Source: an uncultured Collinsella sp.
Lineage (GTDB): Bacteria; Actinomycetota; Coriobacteriia; Coriobacteriales; Coriobacteriaceae
Length of the DNA: 64,000 bases
Assembly: GCA_959602645.1 (NCBI GenBank)
Contig: CAUGTZ010000012.1
Coordinates: forward strand, 10,715 to 74,714
Direction: 5' to 3'
Positions within the stretch are counted from its first letter, which is position 1, and each line of letters opens with the position of its first letter. This document shows, piece after piece, positions 45,162 through 52,623 of this stretch. The notes beneath the pieces are model-generated. The model was not told the DNA's origin. It saw only the letters and a list, made by a program, of their open reading frames with translations, and made no database searches. The position numbers and the translations under genes are program-made.

Positions 45162-46250
45162 GTGAGCGTTATGAAGTTCCTTAAAGACAAGCAGACGCGT
45201 CACGACTTTGTCACGTACGCCATGTGCATCGTGGCATTCGCCATCGTGTTCTTTATGCAGTCCAACCATATGATCCCGCGCATGATCGCCGGTCAGCTGG
45301 TTCCCATCACGGCCTACATCGTTATGGCCATCTCGCTCAACCTCGTCGTCGGTATTGCGGGCGACTTGTCGCTGGGCCACGCGGGCTTTATGAGTGTCGG
45401 CGCCTATACGGGCATCGTTACCGCCGTCGCGCTGGAGAGCGCCGTTCCGTCCGATCCGATGCGCCTGATCATCAGCATTGTGGTCGGCGCTATCGCTGCC
45501 GCCATCCTGGGCTTCTTGATCGGCATCCCGGTCCTTCGCCTGAGCGGCGATTACCTGGCTATCGTGACGCTGGCCTTTGGCGAGATCATCAAAGAGATCG
45601 TCACCTGCCTCATTGTGGGCGTCGATTCCCGCGGTCTGCACGTGATCTTTAACATCACGGGCAACTCTACGATCGACGACCTGCACCTGCTTGAGGACGG
45701 CACCGCCATCATCAAGGGTGCCCAGGGCGCATCGGGCGTGTCGACCTATTCGACCTTCCTTGCCGGCGCCATCCTGGTTATGGTCGCGCTCGTGATTGTA
45801 CTCAACCTGGTTCGCAGCCGTACCGGCCGTGCCATCATGGCCGTGCGCGATAACAAGATTGCAGCCGAGTCCGTAGGCATCTCCGTCACCGAGTACCGCA
45901 TGATCGCCTTCGTGGTTTCCGCTGCCCTCGCCGGTGCTGCCGGAGCTCTCTTCGGCGGTAACTTCTCGCAGCTCTCCGCCACCAAGTTCGACTTCAACAC
46001 GTCGATCCTCATTCTGGTGTTCGTGGTCCTGGGCGGCCTGGGCAACATGCGCGGTTCCGTCATCGCGGCGGCGTTGCTCACGGTGCTTCCCGAGCTGCTC
46101 CGTCAGTTCTCGGACTACCGCATGCTCATCTACGCCATCGTGTTGATCCTGGTCATGATCTTTACCAACAACCCGCAGCTCAAGGCGTTCTTCGCACGCA
46201 TTAAGGACCGCTTTGCTTCCAAGAAGGAGGTGGCAGCCGATGCCCAGTAA
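45162..46250 (+). CDS. livM: branched-chain amino acid ABC transporter permease LivM
   Basis: A 362-residue permease with about 9-10 membrane segments and the LivM motif LSLGHAGFMSVGAYTGI. The start may be GTG 45162 (AGAAGG 5 bases upstream) or ATG 45171. It abuts livH and overlaps livG by 11 bases, so the set is one operon. Confidence 0.9.
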   Translation: MSVMKFLKDKQTRHDFVTYAMCIVAFAIVFFMQSNHMIPRMIAGQLVPITAYIVMAISLNLVVGIAGDLSLGHAGFMSVGAYTGIVTAVALESAVPSDPMRLIISIVVGAIAAAILGFLIGIPVLRLSGDYLAIVTLAFGEIIKEIVTCLIVGVDSRGLHVIFNITGNSTIDDLHLLEDGTAIIKGAQGASGVSTYSTFLAGAILVMVALVIVLNLVRSRTGRAIMAVRDNKIAAESVGISVTEYRMIAFVVSAALAGAAGALFGGNFSQLSATKFDFNTSILILVFVVLGGLGNMRGSVIAAALLTVLPELLRQFSDYRMLIYAIVLILVMIFTNNPQLKAFFARIKDRFASKKEVAADAQ

Positions 46251-47100
46251 ATTTGAGTTCAACAAGGGTAAGATGGTCCCGTATCCTTCTGGCGCCATCG
46301 TTCCCGATCGCGATCTGGGCCAGCGCCCGGCACTCGAGTGCATCCACCTGGGCATTGAGTTCGGTGGCCTTAAGGCAGTCGACGACTTTAGCCTGACTAT
46401 CGGCAAGACCGAGATCGCCGGTCTGATCGGCCCCAACGGTGCCGGAAAGACCACGGTCTTCAACCTGCTCACCAAGGTGTATCAGCCCACGCACGGCACC
46501 ATCCTGCTCGACGGTGAGGACACCTCGGGCAAGTCGGTCTACCAGGTCAACCGCATGGGCATTGCCCGTACGTTCCAGAACATCCGCCTGTTCAACACCA
46601 TGACGGTGGAGGACAACGTCAAGGTCGGTCTGCACAACCAGGAGCGCTATTCCGGTTTTGAGGGCGTGCTGCGCCTGCCGACGTACTGGAAGCACGAGAA
46701 GGCCGCCCATGAGCGTGCCATGGAGCTGCTCTCCATCTTTGATATGGAGCATCTGGCAAACGAACAGGCCGGCTCGCTGCCTTACGGCGCTCAGCGCCGC
46801 CTGGAGATCGTCCGCGCGCTTGCCACCAACCCCAAGCTGCTGCTGCTCGACGAGCCTGCCGCCGGCATGAACCCGTCCGAGACCGCGGAGCTCATGGAGA
46901 ACATCGTTAAGATTCGCGACACCTTTGGCATCGCCATCATGCTTATCGAGCACGACATGTCGCTCGTCATGAATATTTGCGAGGGTATCTGCGTACTCAA
47001 CTTTGGTAAGGTCATCGCCAAGGGCACGGCAGAGGAAATCCAGAACAACGACGCCGTTATCGAGGCATATCTGGGCAAGCAGGATAAGGGGGAGAACTAA
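46240..47100 (+). CDS. livG: branched-chain amino acid ABC transporter ATPase LivG
   Basis: A 286-residue ABC ATPase. GPNGAGKTT is Walker A, SLPYGAQRRLEIVRAL holds the signature, and LLLLDEPAAGMN is Walker B. ATG 46240 is 9 bases after AAGGAGG. It starts inside the livM stop codon region. Confidence 0.92.
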   Translation: MPSKFEFNKGKMVPYPSGAIVPDRDLGQRPALECIHLGIEFGGLKAVDDFSLTIGKTEIAGLIGPNGAGKTTVFNLLTKVYQPTHGTILLDGEDTSGKSVYQVNRMGIARTFQNIRLFNTMTVEDNVKVGLHNQERYSGFEGVLRLPTYWKHEKAAHERAMELLSIFDMEHLANEQAGSLPYGAQRRLEIVRALATNPKLLLLDEPAAGMNPSETAELMENIVKIRDTFGIAIMLIEHDMSLVMNICEGICVLNFGKVIAKGTAEEIQNNDAVIEAYLGKQDKGEN

Positions 47101-47814
47101 ATGGCAGAGCCGATGCTTTCCGTCTACAACATCAACGTCTGGTACGGCGCCATCCACGCCATCAAGGACATCTCCTTTAACGTCAACGAGGGCGAGATCG
47201 TGGCTCTGATCGGTGCGAACGGTGCCGGCAAGTCCACAACGCTCAAGACCGTCTCGGGCCTGCTGCGCTCCAAGACCGGCTCCATCAAGTTTATGGGCGA
47301 GGACATTACTCATACGCCCGCCGATAAGCTGGTTGGTAAGGGCCTGGCCCAGGTGCCCGAGGGCCGTCGCGCCTTTTTGCAGATGACGGTCGAGGAGAAC
47401 CTGGAGATGGGCGCCTACACGCAGCCCAAGTCCACGGTTGCTCCGGGCCTTGAGCGCGTCTACGAGCAGTTCCCGCGCCTGAAGGAGCGCCGTCGCCAAG
47501 TCGCCGGCACCCTTTCGGGCGGCGAGCAGCAGATGCTCGTTATGGGCCGCGCCCTTATGAGCAACCCCAAGCTGCTCATGCTCGACGAGCCTTCCATGGG
47601 CCTGGCGCCGATTCTGATTGAGCAGATCTTCCAGATTGTCGAGGACCTGCACAAGGCCGGCACCACGGTGCTCCTGGTCGAGCAGAACGCGCAGATGGCA
47701 CTTTCCATCGCCACACGCGGTTACGTGCTCGAGACCGGCAAGATCACCATGACCGGCACCGGTCAAGAGCTCCTGCACGACGACAACGTCCGCAAGGCTT
47801 ACCTGGGCGGCTAG
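47101..47814 (+). CDS. livF: branched-chain amino acid ABC transporter ATPase LivF
   Basis: A 237-residue ABC ATPase. GANGAGKST is Walker A, LSGGEQQMLVMGRAL the signature, and LLMLDEPSMGL Walker B. It begins at the base after livG ends, completing the transporter. Confidence 0.92.
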   Translation: MAEPMLSVYNINVWYGAIHAIKDISFNVNEGEIVALIGANGAGKSTTLKTVSGLLRSKTGSIKFMGEDITHTPADKLVGKGLAQVPEGRRAFLQMTVEENLEMGAYTQPKSTVAPGLERVYEQFPRLKERRRQVAGTLSGGEQQMLVMGRALMSNPKLLMLDEPSMGLAPILIEQIFQIVEDLHKAGTTVLLVEQNAQMALSIATRGYVLETGKITMTGTGQELLHDDNVRKAYLGG

Positions 47815-47820
47815 GGACTT

Positions 47821-47842
47821 CCGCCGTTCTGCCGAACGGCGG
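47821..47842 (+). terminator. hairpin after livF
   Basis: CCGCCGTTC and GAACGGCGG are perfect 9-base arms with a 4-base loop just after livF. There is no T-run; it may end the transcript with Rho or be RNA structure. Confidence 0.4.
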
Positions 47843-48164
47843 ACCGGCCGACGCTGCGCGGGCGCCCTGATCGACGTGCCGAAGCTCCTCACCCTTGGGG
47901 CTATGCCGCGGTACGAGGCCAGGTGGTCATGGTCCGGGAACCTCGCGATGTCGAATGACACCGCGAGGTTCGCCGCCGTCCTCGGCGGCCTCGACCCCCG
48001 AGTGGGCGATCCCCACGCGCTAACGCCTGCAAACAAGGGGATTGCCAAGACGCCGCCGGGCACCTCCGTCATAGACGTGGAAGTGCGGCCGCGCTGAAGC
48101 ACTGCGCGGTGTCTGCTCGCTTATGTGCGCATCACGAAGGAAGACCAGATCGGTGAGCGGGATT
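47843..48164. other. degenerate intergenic scar after livF
   Basis: About 320 bases with no convincing gene. A 73-codon open frame at 47876 has no ribosome site and no recognised family. Together with the adjacent ParB fragment it looks like debris of an excised or decayed element. Confidence 0.4.
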
Positions 48165-48335
48165 GGCCCGAAGTCGAGAGATTCCCATCAGCCTCTCGTC
48201 GGTCGATGACCGGTTCACCACGCAGGAAGAGCGTGACGGAAGGTCTCGCAAAAAGGCTCCGAGCGCGGCGTGCTCATGCCCGTCGTGGTGCGCCCGAAGG
48301 GGGGGACGGCTGCTACGAGCTCGATCATTTGCGAG
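48165..48335 (+). pseudogene. fragment of a conjugative-element ParB gene
   Basis: Pieces of a ParB-like N-terminus are spread over three frames. REIPISLSSVDDRFTTQEERD reads in one; SERGVLMPVVVRPKG and GDGCYEL read in the other frames. At least two frameshifts and a deletion separate the parts. The VDDxFTTQEER opening resembles ParB proteins of integrative conjugative elements as I recall them, so this is probably a mobile-element remnant. Confidence 0.5.
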
Positions 48336-48588
48336 GAGAAGACGAACCAGTCGTTGCAGATCCAATATGGATCTCGCCGACCTCGGCAAGCTGCTCGATG
48401 AGTGGAAGCCCTGTCGGGTCGTCTATTTCAACACCACCCAGAATGATGGTGTCATCGCGCAGGTCGATCTGCGTGTTGAGCACAGCGAGGTTAAAGCCGG
48501 AGGCCACAAATCCGATAGCAGCCAGGACGAGCCCCGTGGCAACAAGCCCACCCGCTACGGCAAGGTAAATCCTTTTTACGCTGGACAT
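48325..48588 (-). pseudogene. truncated DUF4097-like membrane protein
   Basis: An 87-residue open frame with AAGGAGT upstream of ATG 48588. It has one membrane segment (residues 8-30) and a short outer part ending abruptly in SSSPRK. Members of PadR-DUF1700-DUF4097 modules are longer, so the C-terminal repeat domain appears deleted at about 48345, right next to the ParB fragment. It may still be expressed as a small membrane peptide. Confidence 0.55.
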
Positions 48589-48602
48589 GTTTGCACTCCT
48601 TC

Positions 48603-49235
48603 CTATGCCGTGAGCGGCGCCGCTTCGGCGCCCATGCGGCTCTTATTGCCTCGATCTTTCCAGAAGGGCGAAACGGCTTTCTTCGCCCAAAGGGCAGAGA
48701 GGCGCGCGATCTGCTTGGACGCCGTCCAGGCGCCGGCTCCCGTGAGGAGCGCCACACCGATGGAAGCGAATCCCATTCCCATCGAGGCCAAAACGTACGG
48801 AACATGCCCGATAATGATGCCGTCCACGGCGAACAGGAGCCCTACCAGGCCCGCGCCCCCGAATGCCGCGGCCACGATCCACACGCAGAGCGCAAGAACC
48901 CAAATACAGATGTAGACTGCAGCGGCAACGGCGACGAACGCGAGCAGCAGCGGAATCCATACCGGAGAGCCCACGATGGCGAGCGCCCATAGAAGTGCCG
49001 TGCTCTTGCGCTTGGTCCTCGCGATCGCGCGCGGCACGGCGGGCAGTTCGTCGAGCGTTGCCTCGGCGACCTCACCGGGCGTGCCCATGGCGGCCACAGC
49101 CTCGGCCTCCGTCATGCCGTCCTCCATACGGTCGGCGATGGCCTCCGCGTAGAACTCCTGCGTTTCCTTTACCTGATCTGCCGGCAGGCAGGCCAGAAGC
49201 TCGCCCAGCCGGTTCAAGAACTCATCGCGCGTCAT
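48603..49235 (-). CDS. DUF1700 (HAAS) membrane protein
   Basis: A 210-residue protein. Residues 1-70 form the conserved HAAS/DUF1700 helical domain (FLNRLGELLACLPADQVKETQEFYAEA), and residues 80-185 hold about 3-4 membrane segments. GGAGGGGG precedes ATG 49235. It overlaps the PadR gene by 14 bases and is followed by the truncated DUF4097-like gene. In such modules DUF1700 interacts with the PadR repressor; the output here is unknown. Confidence 0.85.
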   Translation of the reverse strand: MTRDEFLNRLGELLACLPADQVKETQEFYAEAIADRMEDGMTEAEAVAAMGTPGEVAEATLDELPAVPRAIARTKRKSTALLWALAIVGSPVWIPLLLAFVAVAAAVYICIWVLALCVWIVAAAFGGAGLVGLLFAVDGIIIGHVPYVLASMGMGFASIGVALLTGAGAWTASKQIARLSALWAKKAVSPFWKDRGNKSRMGAEAAPLTA

Positions 49236-49542
49236 GGTGCGCCCCCTCCACGTAACGGTAGATCTCCTGCACGGATGGCCATTCGGCGAGGAACTCGGCG
49301 ATACGCTCGCGCCCGGCGTCCGTGATGCGGTAGTACCTCCGCAGCCGCCCGTTGTGCTCGGCGGAGCGCGCGGTGATGCAGCCCGCCTTCTCCAGGCGCT
49401 TGAGCAACGGATAGAGCGTGGATTCCGTGAGCCCCATACTCGCGGGCACGTCCTTCACGATCTGATAGCCGTAGGATTCCTCGCCCGAGACGGCCGCGAG
49501 CACGCAGGCCTCGAGGAAGCCGCGCTTCATCTGTGCCTCCAT
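49222..49542 (-). CDS. PadR-family transcriptional regulator
   Basis: A 106-residue winged-helix PadR regulator (YGYQIVKDVPASMGLTESTLYPLLKRLEKAG). The start is ATG 49542 with AAAGGAGG upstream. It heads the operon with DUF1700 and the truncated DUF4097-like gene. The palindrome at 49579-49599 is a likely autorepression site. Confidence 0.88.
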   Translation of the reverse strand: MEAQMKRGFLEACVLAAVSGEESYGYQIVKDVPASMGLTESTLYPLLKRLEKAGCITARSAEHNGRLRRYYRITDAGRERIAEFLAEWPSVQEIYRYVEGAHHDAR

Positions 49543-49578
49543 CCGCACACCTCCTTTCGTAGTATACTGTGTAACACC

Positions 49579-49599
49579 TACTATATGACACATAGTATA
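49579..49599 (-). promoter_or_regulatory. PadR operator palindrome
   Basis: ACTATATG and CATAGTAT form a near-perfect AT-rich palindrome around ACA, just upstream of the PadR gene, resembling known PadR operators (ATAC/TGT...ACA/GTAT). The surrounding DNA repeats a similar GTATACTGTGTAA half. Confidence 0.55.
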
Positions 49600-49647
49600 T
49601 GATGTCAACAGTTGTCGTATAGGGAGTCCGGTCTGTCTGTCCCCTGC

Positions 49648-49721
49648 GGGTACTCATTGGGGACGTACTTAAATGAGTACCCATCGCTCAAGGTGGCACC
49701 TGGGGACGTTCCTTATGTGCC
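49648..49721. repeat. pair of palindromes with GGGGACGT core
   Basis: GGGTACTCATT (49648-49658) and AATGAGTACCC (49672-49682) flank GGGGACGTACTT. Directly after, GGCAC and GTGCC (49695-49721) flank TGGGGACGTTCCTTA. Both have the arm-GGGGAC-arm plan of the elements near 2.3 and 16.4 kb. Confidence 0.6.
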
Positions 49722-49826
49722 GGCACTTTGGGACACTCCTTGTCAAGGTTTTGTTCCATCGTGCGGGTTGCTATTTAACGTGCGACAATGCCGTGTGGAA
49801 ATCGAAATGTCTCCTGGGGGCTATCT

Positions 49827-50504
49827 ATGCTGTACGAGTTTTGTGCCGAGAACTTTGAGCGTGTGCCGGCGGCTATCGATGCCGGTGCAAGGCGTATCGA
49901 GCTGTGCGACAACCTTGCCGTCGGTGGTACCACGCCCTCGGCCGGCGTTATCAGCACTACGGTCAGCTATGCTCACGAGCATGACGCGCGAGTGATGTGC
50001 ATGATTCGCCCGCGTGGCGGTGACTTTCACTACAACCAGGACGAGCTGCGCATGATGGAGATGGACTTGGGTCTTGCCGTGAGCGCCGGCGTTGACGGCC
50101 TGGTCTTTGGCTGCTGCAAGCCCTGTGCCGGCGGCTGGGCGCTCGACGAGCTCACCCTCGGCGCCCTCGTGATGGCTACGGGCTGCGCGACCGAGGAGTG
50201 CAAGCGCGGGGCCGTCGATATCACCTTCCACATGGCCTTTGACCAGCTCTCGCTCGAGGCTCAGCTCGATGCCATTGACGCACTCGCCGACTGCGGCATC
50301 ACGCGCATCCTGACGCATGGTGGTGCTGCCGGAACGCCGATCGAGGACAACCTGGAGCACCTGTCGTGTCTTGTCGAGTATGCGGGCGACCGCCTGACCA
50401 TTCTTCCCGGTGGCGGCATTTCCACGGCCAATCGCGATACCGTGGCGGCGGCACTGGGCGTCTCCGAACTCCATGGCACCAAGATCGTGCCGCTGGAGGT
50501 ATAA
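49827..50504 (+). CDS. cutC: copper homeostasis protein CutC
   Basis: A 225-residue TIM-barrel protein with the CutC hallmarks EFCAENFERVPAAIDAGARRIELC and MIRPRGGDFHY. GGGGG lies upstream of ATG 49827; an upstream in-frame ATG at 49788 has no site. It is followed 3 bases later by the GalT-like gene. CutC was linked to copper tolerance, but its precise reaction is unsettled. Confidence 0.9.
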   Translation: MLYEFCAENFERVPAAIDAGARRIELCDNLAVGGTTPSAGVISTTVSYAHEHDARVMCMIRPRGGDFHYNQDELRMMEMDLGLAVSAGVDGLVFGCCKPCAGGWALDELTLGALVMATGCATEECKRGAVDITFHMAFDQLSLEAQLDAIDALADCGITRILTHGGAAGTPIEDNLEHLSCLVEYAGDRLTILPGGGISTANRDTVAAALGVSELHGTKIVPLEV

Positions 50505-50507
50505 CCC

Positions 50508-51305
50508 GTGGCGCTGGTATTTGACGTTCAGCAGGCGAACGGTAAGCCCGACGACAACCGTCGTCCCGGCACCGCGTGCCCCTTTTGCGATACCGAGGAA
50601 CTTGCCGATATCATCCAGCGCGATGGTGACTGCATCTGGCTCGAGAATAAGTTCAAGACCTTGCGGGCCACCCGTCAGACCGTATTGATCGAGTCTGCCA
50701 ACCACGACGCCGACCTGGCGACCTATGAACCGGATGAGCTGCATCATGTGATGCGGTTTGCCCTGGGCTGTTGGCAGCAGATGCTCGATTCCCAACAGTA
50801 CCGCAGTGTGCTCATGTACAAGAACAAAGGCCCGCTTTCGGGCGGCAGCCTCGTCCATCCACACATGCAGATTGTGGGTCTGGAGCGGGAGGACGGTTAT
50901 GCAGCACTAGCCCCCGCCAATTTCGAAGGCATCAATGTTTGGCAACAGGGGAGAATCTCGGTCAATATCTCAACCGAACCGATCATGGGGTTCTTTGAGA
51001 TCAACGTTTCAGCCCCGCAGGGAATCGCCGCCAGCGATGACGCACGAGACCAAGCCGAGGCGGATCTCTTTGCCGATGCGATCCAGGTAGCTCTGCGCTA
51101 TATCCTAAACGGGCACCACGGTGGTCGCGCAGAGTCGTACAACTTGTTCTTCTATCACCTGGGCGGTCGGACCATTGCCAAGGCGCTGCCGCGTTGGGTG
51201 GTTTCGCCCTACTTTGTCGGCTATCGTTTGGCCCAAGTCAATGCCGAGACGACGCTCGATATCGATGCTGAGCGTCTGCGTGCGCATCTGGAAACGCTCG
51301 TATAG
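50508..51305 (+). CDS. GalT-like HIT-superfamily protein (DUF4931)
   Basis: A 265-residue protein of the HIT/GalT superfamily. CPFC pairs the metal cysteines, and GGSLVHPHMQIVGLE carries the HPHxQ active-site pattern of galactose-1-phosphate uridylyltransferases. It is shorter than GalT and matches DUF4931. The start is GTG 50508 with GGAGGT 7 bases upstream, sharing a transcript with cutC. A nucleotidyl transfer or hydrolysis role is inferred. Confidence 0.8.
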   Translation: MALVFDVQQANGKPDDNRRPGTACPFCDTEELADIIQRDGDCIWLENKFKTLRATRQTVLIESANHDADLATYEPDELHHVMRFALGCWQQMLDSQQYRSVLMYKNKGPLSGGSLVHPHMQIVGLEREDGYAALAPANFEGINVWQQGRISVNISTEPIMGFFEINVSAPQGIAASDDARDQAEADLFADAIQVALRYILNGHHGGRAESYNLFFYHLGGRTIAKALPRWVVSPYFVGYRLAQVNAETTLDIDAERLRAHLETLV

Positions 51306-51335
51306 CAAGACTAACACCCACGTAATGCGGACAGC

Positions 51336-52334
51336 CTAGCGCGCCATGGCGTCGCGGCCAGCCTCGACCCGCTTGCGCTGGGCGGCGCGCTCCTCGCCGG
51401 TCAGGCGCTCAAAGAGGTGTCCGATAATTGAGGCCAACACCTGCTGAAACAGCGTGCCGCACATGACGGGGAATACCACTTCGCCGGGAAAATACTGCGT
51501 GGCGATGACGGCACCCGAAGAGATGTTGCGCATGCCGCAGGTAAAGCACATGGTGGTCGTCTCGCTATACGGCAGGTGCAGGGCACGGGCGATCAGGACG
51601 CCGGTGATAAAGCCGCTGATGGCGAACACCAGAATAAAGAGGGCGACTTCCAAGCGCACCGCGTTCATGTGCAGCACGTACTCGCTCATGGCAGTGGAGT
51701 TGGATGCGATGACGCCCATCATCATGAACTTGCAGGCGGGCGAGAGCGCGGGAGAGAGTTTCTCGTGGCCCCAGCCGCGCGTGAGTTCATTGATGACAAT
51801 ACCGAGCACAGCGGGGATGGCGATCATAAAGGCCATGTTCTGCATCATGCTCGGCACGTCGATCGAGACGGTGGCGCCCAGCAGGAGCTTGAGCGTAAGC
51901 GGAATCGTCACAGGTGAGATGACCGAGGACGTCAGGATGATGGTGAGCGCGAGCGGGCCGTTGCCGCCGAACATGCTAATCCACATAAAGGCGGTGACTG
52001 CCACGGGTACGCTGTATTCGAGCACGATGCCGCAGACAAGGTTTGGGTTGGAACCAAAGAGCAGTGAGCCCATGGCATACGCCGCAATGGGGATGATCAC
52101 AGCCGAGACAAATAACGCCAAAATCAGATGCAGGGGACGGCGGAATACCTCAGCCACCTGGTGAAAGGTGTTGCTGAGCGCACCTTGAAACGTCATAAAA
52201 GCAAACAAGGTGGGAACGATGGGTTTGAGCACGCCGATCTGCTGGGGAAAGAGCACGCCGAGCGTCACGCAAATCGGAACGATGACCTGCATGTGCCCCG
52301 CGAGAAACTTGCCCAGTCCAACCCATTGCTTCAT
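51336..52334 (-). CDS. bile acid:sodium symporter family protein
   Basis: A 332-residue membrane protein with about 9-10 segments, including GVLFPQQIGVLKPIVPTLFAFMTF and FTCGMRNISSGAVIA, of the BASS superfamily. The family carries bile acids, pantoate, keto acids or other organic anions with sodium, so the substrate is not fixed by sequence. It converges on the cutC-DUF4931 transcript. GGGAG lies 12 bases before ATG 52334. Confidence 0.82.
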   Translation of the reverse strand: MKQWVGLGKFLAGHMQVIVPICVTLGVLFPQQIGVLKPIVPTLFAFMTFQGALSNTFHQVAEVFRRPLHLILALFVSAVIIPIAAYAMGSLLFGSNPNLVCGIVLEYSVPVAVTAFMWISMFGGNGPLALTIILTSSVISPVTIPLTLKLLLGATVSIDVPSMMQNMAFMIAIPAVLGIVINELTRGWGHEKLSPALSPACKFMMMGVIASNSTAMSEYVLHMNAVRLEVALFILVFAISGFITGVLIARALHLPYSETTTMCFTCGMRNISSGAVIATQYFPGEVVFPVMCGTLFQQVLASIIGHLFERLTGEERAAQRKRVEAGRDAMAR

Positions 52335-52557
52335 ATGCGCTTGTGACTCCCTTTGCTCGTGAATCCGTTTTGAATGGATATGCTAGACGCTTGCATGCGT
52401 CCGTGCGTCAGAAACGCTCGATTATTTCGAGGCTATTACCGCCCTCGTTTATCGAAACCGCGGCGTGCTGGACGTTGTGCGTCCGCGCTGCACGGTATAA
52501 TAAATCCGTTCAACAGATCTGCCTGCCGAAGCGGGCATACACAGAGGACTCATCGCT

Positions 52558-52623
52558 ATGAACCGTGAGAGGTATCGCGGCGACCTGCCCCTATCGGGGG
52601 TGGGCGCCTATGTCATCGCTTAA
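52558..52623 (+). other. possible 21-codon leader ORF overlapping the recJ fusion start
   Basis: ATG 52558 has AGAGGA 10 bases upstream and encodes about 21 residues (MNRERYRGDLPLSGVGAYVI...) ending at TAA 52621-52623, 14 bases into the RecJ-helicase frame. It could give translational coupling; it could also be chance. Confidence 0.3.

Noticed and set aside
44256..46475. 739-codon antisense frame over livH/livM
   Set aside because: Asp/His/Gly-biased shadow; the permease genes are real.
47876..48097. 73-codon frame after livF
   Set aside because: No ribosome site or recognised domain; sits in degenerate DNA next to the ParB remnant.
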